Below are positions 53,096-61,269 of a DNA stretch of 64,000 bases, one piece after another. The notes under the pieces were generated by a model, which was not told where the DNA came from, made no database searches, and saw only the letters and a program-made list of their open reading frames with translations. Position 1 is the stretch's first letter; each line of letters opens with the position of its first letter. The translations under genes were made by a program, and so were the position numbers. Origin of the DNA: Kyrpidia spormannii (GTDB lineage Bacteria; Bacillota; Bacilli; Kyrpidiales; Kyrpidiaceae); the NCBI RefSeq assembly GCF_002804065.1, contig NZ_CP024955.1, forward strand, positions 2,976,001-3,040,000. The letters are read 5' to 3'.

Positions 53096-54024
53096 GCCCG
53101 ATCCCCGCCCACCGAACGGCCGGCCACCGCGGCGGTGAGCAGGCCGTACACCACTTCGTGGACCGGCGCGGGCACCCCGTACTCCCGGGCCATCTCCACC
53201 AAGGCCCCCTGGAGGTGGTCGATTTCCACCGGCCGCCCCGCCCGAAGATCTTTGGCCATGGAGGCGAGCATCCCCGGTTCGAACCCTTCCGCCCGTCGCA
53301 TCACCGTTTCCACGGCATCATCGGGCATGGAGATTCCCCGGGCCCGGGCTGTGGTCACCGCCTCCTCCACCAGGTGCTGAAACACCGCCCGGGACGACCC
53401 GTGGCCCAGCACCACGCCGATCCCCGCTCCGGTCAGGGCCGTGGTGCCGCTCACCGCCGTGATAAAGGCGTATTTGTCCCATAGGGCGACCTCGATGGCC
53501 GAACTGGGGTGAGACCCGATTCCCGCCCTGCGAAACGCCTCGTCCAGGGCTTCGATGCGCGGAGTGATCACTCCGCTCCACTCCCCGAAGGTAATGTCCT
53601 GCACCCGGCTGCTGCGGTGGATTACGCCGTCGTCGTCCAAGTAGCTTTCCACGTGACACAGGCCGCCGATCACCGCATCGTCCCCGTACCGGCGGCGAAG
53701 GATGTCCATATGGCGCACGCCGTTGAGCAAGGGCAGTACCGCCGCCCCCCGCTGGACCAAGGGATCCAGGTTGGACCAGACCCCTTCGGCATCGTAGGCT
53801 TTGACCGTCAACAACACCACATCGGCATCGACGCCCTCGGCAGACTCCACGGCTTTTACCGGCCCGCTCCAGTGCCCATCGGGACTTTGAATCACCAGCC
53901 CCTTATCTTCCAGTTGACGACGCCGCCGGGACCGGACAATGAAAGTGACATCCTGCCCCGCCTGGACCAGCCGCCCGCCAAAATACCCGCCAACCGCTCC
54001 GGCCCCGATTACCGCAAAACGCAT
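53092..54024 (-). CDS. panE: 2-dehydropantoate 2-reductase
   Basis: The 310-residue protein begins with the NADPH-binding Rossmann motif IGAGAVGGYFGGRLVQAGQD. GLCHVESYLDDDGVIHRSSR and the ApbA C-terminal helix ALWDKYAFITAVSGTTALTG (catalytic Lys in WDKYAF) follow. It reduces ketopantoate to pantoate in coenzyme A synthesis; paralogues of ApbA type act on other 2-ketoacids, so the symbol is likely but not certain. ATG 54024 follows GGGGGG. Stop overlaps the alr start. Confidence 0.88.
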   Translation of the reverse strand: MRFAVIGAGAVGGYFGGRLVQAGQDVTFIVRSRRRRQLEDKGLVIQSPDGHWSGPVKAVESAEGVDADVVLLTVKAYDAEGVWSNLDPLVQRGAAVLPLLNGVRHMDILRRRYGDDAVIGGLCHVESYLDDDGVIHRSSRVQDITFGEWSGVITPRIEALDEAFRRAGIGSHPSSAIEVALWDKYAFITAVSGTTALTGAGIGVVLGHGSSRAVFQHLVEEAVTTARARGISMPDDAVETVMRRAEGFEPGMLASMAKDLRAGRPVEIDHLQGALVEMAREYGVPAPVHEVVYGLLTAAVAGRSVGGDRA

Positions 54025-54187
54025 CTACAGTCCCCCCACGCCATCGGATACGGATCTCTTCGGGACTATTGTACCTCAGAAGGAAACTGGGCGCATGGGG
54101 AGAGACGGGAAGGGCAGGTCCAGAAAACGGCACCGGGTCGGAGGAGGGCACCAGTCATTTGGACCGCCCGGTGGTCGCCAAGCCCTC

Positions 54188-54234
54188 AAAAAAGAAGGCG
54201 GCCATTCGCGGTGGTGATGCCGCAAATCGCCGCT
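54188..54234 (-). terminator. Terminator after second LCP gene
   Basis: The minus strand has an imperfect stem (GGCGATTTGCGG/CCGCGAATGGCC) ending in GCCGC then CTTCTTTTTT (54196-54188). It lies about 30 bases past the LCP stop. Confidence 0.65.
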
Positions 54235-54266
54235 GGCTATCATGTGTAGAGCAGAAACGAGAGCCG

Positions 54267-55640
54267 CTATCCCGCTCGGTGCAACGTCTTGAAGTTCTGA
54301 GCAGACGCGGAAGAAGTGGCTGCCCCGGTTCCGCCCTTTGTCCCTGTCCCTGTGTCAACTGACCCACCCTGGTTCGTCGTTCCAGAACCTGGCAAGCCGT
54401 TCCCTCCCGTGCCGCCACCTCCGCTCGTCCCACCGCTTCCCGCTTGAGAGCCACCCGCAGGCCCGGGTTGTCCCGATCCGTTACCTTTTTCATTGCCGCT
54501 GTTCCCCGACGGCCCACCGTTATCTGTAGACGGCTTGTGATTGGTCGGCGTGGTCGTCCCCTGATCACTCGAATTCCCGGACTCCTGGGCCGGGGCCGAG
54601 GGCTCCGGCACGGGTTGAGGAGCCGGGGCCGGTTGGGGGGCAGGAGCCGCCACCGCCTTCGTGGTGGACTTGGCCGGCCCGCCATTCTTGTACAGGTTCC
54701 AGTAATAATCCTCCGACGCCGAAGCCGTCAAGGTACTGGCGTCGGCCATGCCCAACATCCGGTGCACCGTCTGCCGGCATGCCGCCACATGAGGAATCAG
54801 CACCGCCTGGCCGTCCACATACTCTGGGAGAAGATCCTGGTTTTGGGGGATCTGGGCGGTCTGCACCTGGCTGATGTCCACCCCCCGCATCAAACCGGCC
54901 AAACGAATCATGTCCCCAAAGTTCATATTGGTGCGCACATAGGGCTCCATGGCCTGAAGAATAATCGGCAACTTCGCGATGGACGAAGGAGCCTTCAACC
55001 GGTTCGCCAACGCCAGCAGGAATTCCCGCTGCCGCTGGGTCCGGCCAAAATCGGACTCCGCATCGTGGCGAAACCGCACATACATCAGGGCGTGGGCGCC
55101 ATCAAGATGCTGATACCCGGCCTTGAGGTGGATGTCGTAAACGCCGTCGTCCACGTAGTTCATGGATTTCTCGACGTTCAAATCCACGCCGCCCACGGCG
55201 TCCACCACTTTTTCAAACCCGACAAAATCGGTCACGACATAGTAATGAATCGGTATCTGCAGAAAATCTTCCACCGTTTTTACGGCCAGCTGCGGTCCAC
55301 CGAACGCATAACCGGCGTTAATCTTCTCGTATCCATATCCGGGAATCTTGTACCAGGTATCGCGCATGATCGAAAACATCTGCGCCGTTTTGGTCACCGG
55401 GTCTACACTGACCAACACCATCGTGTCTGAACGGGGATGGGGGTCGTGGTTGCGATTGTCCACTCCCATCATCAGGATGTTCACACGCTCCGTCCCCGTC
55501 CACTGGGGCAAATCCGCGGACTCGCCCTGGATTGCCCCTACAAAATGCCGGATCGACCACACGTAATACCCGCCGGTGCCGAGAACGAGGACGAGAAGCA
55601 CCGCTGCGGCGATCCACAGCCAGCGTCTTCGTTTTGCCAA
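54267..55640 (-). CDS. LytR-CpsA-Psr (LCP) family protein with Gly/Ser-rich tail
   Basis: The 457-residue protein has a short basic N-terminus, a membrane segment (LWIAAAVLLVLVLGTGGYYV), and an LCP core (ILMMGVDNRNHDPHPRSDTM; FSIMRDTWYKIPGYGYEKIN; ALMYVRFRHDAESDFGRTQR) to about residue 260. From about 330 a Pro/Gly/Ser/Thr low-complexity extension of about 120 residues is unusual for the family and may span the wall. Start TTG 55640 follows GGGGAGG. Promoter at 55739-55767, terminator at 54188-54234: monocistronic. A second LCP beside the one at 35.7 kb. Confidence 0.92.
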   Translation of the reverse strand: MAKRRRWLWIAAAVLLVLVLGTGGYYVWSIRHFVGAIQGESADLPQWTGTERVNILMMGVDNRNHDPHPRSDTMVLVSVDPVTKTAQMFSIMRDTWYKIPGYGYEKINAGYAFGGPQLAVKTVEDFLQIPIHYYVVTDFVGFEKVVDAVGGVDLNVEKSMNYVDDGVYDIHLKAGYQHLDGAHALMYVRFRHDAESDFGRTQRQREFLLALANRLKAPSSIAKLPIILQAMEPYVRTNMNFGDMIRLAGLMRGVDISQVQTAQIPQNQDLLPEYVDGQAVLIPHVAACRQTVHRMLGMADASTLTASASEDYYWNLYKNGGPAKSTTKAVAAPAPQPAPAPQPVPEPSAPAQESGNSSDQGTTTPTNHKPSTDNGGPSGNSGNEKGNGSGQPGPAGGSQAGSGGTSGGGGTGGNGLPGSGTTNQGGSVDTGTGTKGGTGAATSSASAQNFKTLHRAG

Positions 55641-55738
55641 ATTCCGAGCCTCCCCGGGAGGATTTCGCCACTACAGCACATCTAGGGGGCCACACGGTCT
55701 GCTGTTACCTGCAGCCTTCTTCAAGTTGGTTCTCGTCT

Positions 55739-55767
55739 ATTATTCTCGTCTGGAGGCACCTTGTCAA
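55739..55767 (-). promoter_or_regulatory. Sigma-A promoter of the second LCP gene
   Basis: On the minus strand TTGACA (55767-55762) and AATAAT (55744-55739) are separated by 17 bases. The -35 is a perfect consensus, the -10 one base off. Confidence 0.8.
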
Positions 55768-55781
55768 TAGTAGTTGTGTTG

Positions 55782-55804
55782 CCGGCAACACCGTATGTTG
55801 CCGG
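55782..55804. repeat. Inverted repeat between permease and LCP genes
   Basis: CCGGCAAC (55782-55789) is mirrored by GTTGCCGG (55797-55804). It lies beyond the permease stop and just upstream of the LCP promoter; it lacks a T-run. It may be a terminator stem or an operator. Confidence 0.5.
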
Positions 55805-55863
55805 TGTGCCGCCGCAACATCCCCCGAATCAGGCCAAACGCGCCCCTACCCCTCGGCGAATCT

Positions 55864-57252
55864 TCAGGGACGGCCTGGACCTTCCGCGCCCATACCATGC
55901 CCCGCCCGGCGGCGCACAAACTGATACGCAATCACCAAGATCGCAAACCATGCCAAAGCCACATAAAAAGCCACCCGAGTATCGGGATCGAACAACAGCA
56001 AGACCACCACCAGGGCCAGGAAAGCCAGACCAATCCAGTTCGTCACCGGGGTCCCGGGCATGCGGTATTTGACCCCCTGCACCTGGCCGGCAGCGACCCG
56101 GCGGCGATAGGCCATATGAGCCACGAGAATCATGCCCCAGGTCCATATCGCCCCTTCAGCCCCCAGGCTCGTCACGTACGTAAACACTTGCTGAGGCACC
56201 ACATAATTGAGGATCACCCCGACGAGCATCACCGCCGCAGAAGCGGCAATGGCCGTCGCCGGCACCCGCCTGGAACTGAGACCCTGCAGAAACCGGGGCG
56301 CTTGGCCGTACTGCGCTAACGAATAGAGCATGCGCCCAGTGCTAAACACTCCGCTGTTGCACGATGACAACGCCGCCGTCAGGACGACGAAGTTGATGAG
56401 ATCCGCGGCGGCTGGGAAGCCGATCCGCTGAAAAGTAAGCACGAAGGGGCTATTTTGAGCATCGAGCTCATTCCACGGATACAGGCTCATAATGATCAAA
56501 AGAGCCCCGACGTAGAAAATCAGAATCCGCCAGATGATCTTATTGGTCGCCGCCGGGATCGTTTTCGACGGATCCCGGGCCTCACCGGCGGTCACCCCGA
56601 TCAACTCCACGCCCACGTAGGCAAACATGACCATCTGCAGGGCGAGGAGTACACCGCTGATCCCCGTCGGGAAAAATCCCCCGTGGCTCCACAGGTTTGA
56701 GAATCCCACCGGCTCCCCATGGTTCCACACCCCAAACAGGATGATCAACAAGCCGACCACAATCATCGCGACGATGGTGACCACCTTGATCAGCGCAAAC
56801 CAAAACTCGAACTCTCCGTAAGCCCCGACGGCAATCAGATTGACCAGAAACATGATCACCAGCGCGATCAATGCCGGCAGCCATTGGGGCACCGCGGGAA
56901 ACCAATATCGTACATAGACCCCCACCGCGGTAATTTCGGCCATCGCTGTGGTGATCCACATGAACCAATAGGTCCACCCCGTGATAAATCCGGCCCAAGG
57001 GCCGACAAATTCCTCGGCGTATGTACTGAACGACCCCGCCACGGGCTTGTACAAGGCCAGTTCGCCCAGTGCCCGCATGATCAGGAAAATGACGAGTCCA
57101 CCCACCAGGTACGAAATGGTTAAAGCCGGCCCCGCCAAATGAATCGCCCGGGCTGACCCCAGAAACAATCCGACACCGATGGCACCGCCCAAAGCGATCA
57201 GTTGCAAATGGCGTTCTTTGAGTCCCCGAACTAACTCCGACTCTTCGGGCAT
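55864..57252 (-). CDS. Amino-acid permease (APC family, AAT type)
   Basis: The 462-residue protein has 12 predicted membrane segments. It opens with RGLKERHLQLIALGGAIGVG and LFLGSARAIHLAGPALTISY, the amino-acid transporter (PF00324) signature, then MRALGELALYKPVAGSFSTY and GVELIGVTAGEARDPSKTIP. It is most like proline/GABA-type permeases of the AAT subfamily; specificity is unproven. ATG 57252 follows AAAGGGGG. There is no obvious partner gene. It lies downstream of the EAL gene on the same strand, with 134 bases between. Confidence 0.9.
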   Translation of the reverse strand: MPEESELVRGLKERHLQLIALGGAIGVGLFLGSARAIHLAGPALTISYLVGGLVIFLIMRALGELALYKPVAGSFSTYAEEFVGPWAGFITGWTYWFMWITTAMAEITAVGVYVRYWFPAVPQWLPALIALVIMFLVNLIAVGAYGEFEFWFALIKVVTIVAMIVVGLLIILFGVWNHGEPVGFSNLWSHGGFFPTGISGVLLALQMVMFAYVGVELIGVTAGEARDPSKTIPAATNKIIWRILIFYVGALLIIMSLYPWNELDAQNSPFVLTFQRIGFPAAADLINFVVLTAALSSCNSGVFSTGRMLYSLAQYGQAPRFLQGLSSRRVPATAIAASAAVMLVGVILNYVVPQQVFTYVTSLGAEGAIWTWGMILVAHMAYRRRVAAGQVQGVKYRMPGTPVTNWIGLAFLALVVVLLLFDPDTRVAFYVALAWFAILVIAYQFVRRRAGHGMGAEGPGRP

Positions 57253-57385
57253 CTGTTTTCATCCCCCTTTGAAGCATTCCCCCGCCCTTCTACGGTAGTT
57301 TGTACCCGCACGGCCCAAATCTTGTCAACCGGCGCCCTCCGGGCGGTTCGCAAGCTCCTCCGCCCTGAACGAAAGCCTCCGGTCT

Positions 57386-58072
57386 TCACTGAATGAAAGC
57401 CGACGCGGGGGCGGGTCGACTGAACAGATACCCTTGACCCCACTCGACGCCCAAATTCGATACCGCCCCACACATCTCCCGGGTCTCGATGCCCTCCGCC
57501 ACCAACATGGCGCCGACGGTGCTCGACAGCCTGGCCAGACTGCGGATAATCTCCCCGGCCCACGTCCCGTTCGCCGCCGCCCGGGTGAACACCATGTCCA
57601 TCTTTAGCACGTCCGGACGGACGTGCAGCAGCCATTCGAGGCTGGCATACCCACTGCCCACGTCGTCCAGGGCCACCTTCGCCCCCGTCCGGTGGATCTG
57701 GTCCACTACCCGTTCGAGCTGGACCAGGTCTTTCACCGCCGCTTGCTCGGTGATCTCCACCGTCACCCTGTGCCCCCCCACTTCCCGGAGGTGCTCCACA
57801 ACCCGCTCGCCATAGTTTGCCAGAGTGCTCGCCCGGACGTTGACAAACACCCGGCCCGGCGGGGCACCCTCCAGCGCTTTTGGAAACAAGGCCACATCCA
57901 ATTGTTCGGCGATGCCCTGATCTTCGGCCCATTGAAACAACTGCAGGGGAGACGAAAGTCCCAGATCGGCAGGCCCCCGCACCAAGGCTTCATACCCCGC
58001 CACTTCTCCCGAGGCCAAATGAACGATGGGCTGATACACATGTTGCGACTGGGCAATGACTTCACGGTTCAT
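57386..58072 (-). CDS. EAL-domain cyclic-di-GMP phosphodiesterase
   Basis: The 228-residue protein is a stand-alone EAL domain. Residues for catalysis are present: YEALVRG (EAL), FVNVRAS (Asn), VEITEQ (Glu), KVALDDVGSGY (DD), DVLKMDM (Lys), LVAEGIE (Glu) and GQGYLF. It should cleave cyclic di-GMP. It lacks a GGDEF or sensor domain, so it is likely regulated by expression or partners. c-di-GMP commonly controls the switch between motility and surface life, which fits a flagellated host. The ribosome site before 58072 is weak. Confidence 0.9.
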   Translation of the reverse strand: MNREVIAQSQHVYQPIVHLASGEVAGYEALVRGPADLGLSSPLQLFQWAEDQGIAEQLDVALFPKALEGAPPGRVFVNVRASTLANYGERVVEHLREVGGHRVTVEITEQAAVKDLVQLERVVDQIHRTGAKVALDDVGSGYASLEWLLHVRPDVLKMDMVFTRAAANGTWAGEIIRSLARLSSTVGAMLVAEGIETREMCGAVSNLGVEWGQGYLFSRPAPASAFIQ

Positions 58073-58179
58073 GTCGGGCGCACAATCCTTTTCGACAAGA
58101 TTCCTGCTGGATCCACGAGCGTCTTGATAGATGATTCAGCGAATGTTGGACATTTTCCTGCTCGGGAGGATCAAGAGAC

Positions 58180-58213
58180 AAAAAAATCCGCCCAGCCACC
58201 TCCCGGCCGGGCG
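58180..58213 (-). terminator. Terminator after the peptidase remnant
   Basis: On the minus strand CGCCCGGCC (58213-58205) and GGCTGGGCG (58197-58189) form a 9-bp stem with one G-T pair, followed by T7 (58186-58180). It looks like the original terminator of the gene now reduced to a remnant just upstream. Confidence 0.75.
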
Positions 58214-58228
58214 AATCTGTGCCTCCTC

Positions 58229-58363
58229 TCATGGCAGGGCGTCCAGGATCGCCTGGGCCACCACCTCGGCGGCAAAGGCTCCGACGACATCCACCGGCGC
58301 CTCCAGTTCCCCGGTCGCCAAGGCAAAAATCGTGTAGGCCTTTTTCTGGGATAGACGTCCGGC
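58229..58363 (-). pseudogene. 3' remnant of a P1/S58-type peptidase gene
   Basis: A stretch of about 44 codons, bounded upstream by an in-frame TAG and ending in TGA at 58229-58231, reads LSQKKAYTIFALATGELEAP and DVVGAFAAEVVAQAILDAL. This resembles the C-terminus of P1-family (DmpA-like, S58) peptidases, with the FALATGE strand and a final AAEVVAxAILxA helix. There is no start or ribosome site, and the terminator is still attached. The rest of the gene was probably lost when the PucR locus arrived. The family call is tentative. Confidence 0.4.
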
Positions 58364-58399
58364 CTACGGTCTGGTAAGGTCAAACTGGAGGGAGCGCCC

Positions 58400-60445
58400 A
58401 TGGCCATCCGCAAGCCTTTTTGCGTCAAAGATGTTCTTCAACGTCCGATTTTTCAGGACGCAAAACTCGTGGCCGGAAGGGACGGGTTGGAGCGTCCGGT
58501 GCGCTGGGTGCACGTCCTGGAGGTCACCGACGCCGCGGAGTTGCTCCATGGCGAAGAACTGATTCTCACCACAGGGGTTGGACTCGGCCGGGACGAGTCG
58601 CTGACTTTCCAGTATGTGCGGGGATTGATCGACAGAGGAGTCTCCGGACTGTGCATCGAGCTCGGCAAGTATTTTCCGGAAGTGCCCGAAGGCTTGCGCT
58701 CTTTAGCCGATGCCAGCCGGTTCCCCATTATCGTTTTCGAGCGACCCGTCCGGTTTATCGATATCACCCAGGACATCCACGCCCATTTGATCAACCGCCA
58801 CCACGACCAGTTGGTGGAACTCGAACGGATTTCCCGCCAATTTTTACAATTGACGCTGCGCCCCCAAGGGTTGCGGCGAATTCTGGAACTCCTGTATCGA
58901 GAGACCGGCTGCCCCGTTCGACTGCAAGAGGAGGATGGGGAGGTGTTGGTGTACCCCGAAGACGCCGAAGCGGAGATGGCGGCTTCGGCGAGCGGAACCC
59001 CGGAAGGGACCGGCCCGGGACAGGGGGAAGCGCTCGACACCGAAGCTGCGGGGGCCGGGGAAGCCGCCGGGGAATCCCGGGGCCCTCGGGTGTTCTATCA
59101 ACCCATCCTGGCCATGGACACCCGGGTCGGGGAGTTAAGCGTCGTTGTACGAGGAAAACCCACGGAGTTTTTGCATCTTGTGCTGGACCGGGCGGCCACC
59201 GCCATCGCACAAGAATTGTTGCGCCGCATGTCCCTGGAAGAGCGGCGCCTGCGAACCACGCGCCGGTGGATGGACGATCTGCTCCACCGGGGTGTGGATC
59301 ATCTGCCCGCAACGGCGGCCAAACACCTGAGGCCGGAGACTGCCCTGGTCGTGACAGCGATCCTTCCTCTCCCCCGGGGAGGCGCGGTAGAGGCTGCGAC
59401 GGCCCCCAACCCGGGCAGTGCCACACCAGGAACGCAAGCAGAAGAACCCGGGGAGGCGCTGAGGGACTCCCTGGAAGGGTCGCCGGAAGATCGCCTATTA
59501 CTCCGGGCCGCCCGAATTCTCCCCCGGGTGTTTCAAAATTATGGTTTTACCGCTTGGTTGTCCCCGGTGGGAAACCACTGGGCTGTGATCGCGGCGAATA
59601 CCCGGGCTACGGCGGACTCGGGGGGCACAAAAGGTACGCGGAATGGTGGACGTCCCCGGGGTGCGGTGGTTTCGAGTACGGGTACCCTTGTCCAGGAATC
59701 GTCAGAGCTGACGGGCAGCCGAAGGGCGCACACCCGTCCCGCCCGGGACTCGTTTCCCAGTCCGCCAGCAAGAGACAGCGATCCGGCCAGGAGCTTGGAA
59801 CCCGAGGTCATGATGAGGGTTCGCGAGGCATTGAGGGAACTTATGCGCCGACTGTCTTCCGGCAATGCTGGAGACGGCCAGGAGTGGGTTGTGGGGATCG
59901 GTCGGATCGTGTTCCACCCGGCGAAGGTGTCCGAGGCGTGGCGTCAGGCCACCCATGCCCTGGCCGCCCAGATGCCCAGCTCCGGTCACCCTCTCGGCAT
60001 CTCCTCGGCGATACCCGGCCCGCGGCTTTTGGCAGCCAGTGGATCGAAGAGCACCGCAAGCGTAGCAGGTCAAGCGGACAATGGCCAACCCCGAATCTCG
60101 TTTTTGTCCTACGACGACCTGTACACCTGGCAAGTATTCCTTCAAATGGACGAACGTGCCTTGGCCGAGTTCGTAGACGGCCAAATTGGTTCCTTGCTTG
60201 CCCACGACCGTTTACACGGAACGGAGCTTGTCGAAACGGCCCGGATGTTTTTCGCGTGCAATCAGTCTAAGCAACAGACCGCCCAAGCCCTGTTCATTCA
60301 CCGGCAAACCCTTTATTATAGGTTGGAACAGATTTCGGCACTTCTGGGAGACGGTTGGAACCAGCCGCCCCGGCGCCTCGCCCTGGAGGTGGCCATCGAT
60401 GCCGCCCGGTTCCTCGCCGCCCGCAGCCCCGGGCGGGGCGAATAA
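58400..60445 (+). CDS. PucR-family transcriptional regulator
   Basis: The 681-residue protein has the PucR N-terminal domain (CVKDVLQRPIFQDAKLVAGR; VTDAAELLHGEELILTTGVG; RFPIIVFERPVRFIDITQDI) and ends in a helix-turn-helix (VETARMFFACNQSKQQTAQA; LFIHRQTLYYRLEQISALLG), the usual HTH_30 module. A GGDEF-like middle region contains long Gly/Pro/Thr low-complexity stretches (about 330-440), making it longer than the usual 520-560. PucR proteins activate purine, allantoin or amino-acid degradation genes in response to nitrogen. Located just before nitrilase genes on the opposite strand, so it probably controls them. Confidence 0.92.
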   Translation: MAIRKPFCVKDVLQRPIFQDAKLVAGRDGLERPVRWVHVLEVTDAAELLHGEELILTTGVGLGRDESLTFQYVRGLIDRGVSGLCIELGKYFPEVPEGLRSLADASRFPIIVFERPVRFIDITQDIHAHLINRHHDQLVELERISRQFLQLTLRPQGLRRILELLYRETGCPVRLQEEDGEVLVYPEDAEAEMAASASGTPEGTGPGQGEALDTEAAGAGEAAGESRGPRVFYQPILAMDTRVGELSVVVRGKPTEFLHLVLDRAATAIAQELLRRMSLEERRLRTTRRWMDDLLHRGVDHLPATAAKHLRPETALVVTAILPLPRGGAVEAATAPNPGSATPGTQAEEPGEALRDSLEGSPEDRLLLRAARILPRVFQNYGFTAWLSPVGNHWAVIAANTRATADSGGTKGTRNGGRPRGAVVSSTGTLVQESSELTGSRRAHTRPARDSFPSPPARDSDPARSLEPEVMMRVREALRELMRRLSSGNAGDGQEWVVGIGRIVFHPAKVSEAWRQATHALAAQMPSSGHPLGISSAIPGPRLLAASGSKSTASVAGQADNGQPRISFLSYDDLYTWQVFLQMDERALAEFVDGQIGSLLAHDRLHGTELVETARMFFACNQSKQQTAQALFIHRQTLYYRLEQISALLGDGWNQPPRRLALEVAIDAARFLAARSPGRGE

Positions 60446-60454
60446 ACACGTTCT

Positions 60455-61258
60455 CTATTCCTTGGGAGGCCATAAGGTTCTTTCAATCAACGGCAGGTAC
60501 GCATCTGGTCTGCGTTGTGATAGGTATTGTACCTCTTGGGGTATGTCACTACAGATAGCAAGATCAATATCCCCGATTAACAGCCCGTTTTCATCGGCGG
60601 GTTCAATAACCCACTTTCCGTCCGGTCCGGCCAGGGCACTTCCTCCACAAAAGGTCACTTGCCCTTCTTTCCCTACACGGTTTGCCACAGCAACGAATAC
60701 CCCGTTTTCCATCGCCCTTACTCGAGTATATAAAGTCTGATATTGTTGCCACGGGATCATGTTCGCCGTTGGGACAATGATCAACTGGGCGCCGCGAAGA
60801 GCTAGGATTCGGGCGGCTTCAGGAAACTCTATGTCGTAACAGATTAGGAGTCCCATACGACCCCAAGGTGTGTCAAAGACAGGAAAAGAATGACCAGGTG
60901 AAAACATAGTAACCTCAGCCCCAAAGAGGTGAACCTTCCTATACTGCCCGATGATTCCTTTCGGAGAGATTATGGCAGCTGTGTTATACAGTTGGCCGTC
61001 ACCCGCCCGTTCTGGATACCCCAGAACTAGCCAAAGCTTGTAAGTACCTGCCATGTCCTGTAGAGATTCAAGATAAAGTTCGTGACGGTAAGTAGCTCGA
61101 AATTCTGCCGAGATGGAGTACCCCGTTACAAACATTTCCGGGAATATCACGAGGTCAGTTTGCGCCTTTGCAGCTTCCGATACGTAGTTTTCGATTAGAA
61201 CGAGATTTGTCTCAGGATCGTTTAAGATCGGAGCCTCTTGAACCAAAGCCACTTTCAT
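60455..61258 (-). CDS. Carbon-nitrogen hydrolase (nitrilase superfamily), 1
   Basis: The 267-residue protein has the Glu-Lys-Cys triad: Glu in VIFPEMFVTGY, Lys in GQYRKVHLFG and Cys in LLICYDIEFPEAARIL. It belongs to the amidase branch of the nitrilase superfamily and should hydrolyse an amide or N-carbamoyl compound. ATG 61258 follows AGGGGAA. It is downstream of an amidohydrolase and another nitrilase, the three forming a minus-strand group with overlaps or short gaps. GC is lower than the surrounding flagellar and envelope genes, so it may have arrived by transfer. Substrate cannot be assigned. Confidence 0.9.
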   Translation of the reverse strand: MKVALVQEAPILNDPETNLVLIENYVSEAAKAQTDLVIFPEMFVTGYSISAEFRATYRHELYLESLQDMAGTYKLWLVLGYPERAGDGQLYNTAAIISPKGIIGQYRKVHLFGAEVTMFSPGHSFPVFDTPWGRMGLLICYDIEFPEAARILALRGAQLIIVPTANMIPWQQYQTLYTRVRAMENGVFVAVANRVGKEGQVTFCGGSALAGPDGKWVIEPADENGLLIGDIDLAICSDIPQEVQYLSQRRPDAYLPLIERTLWPPKE

Positions 61259-61269
61259 GTTACGTTCCC

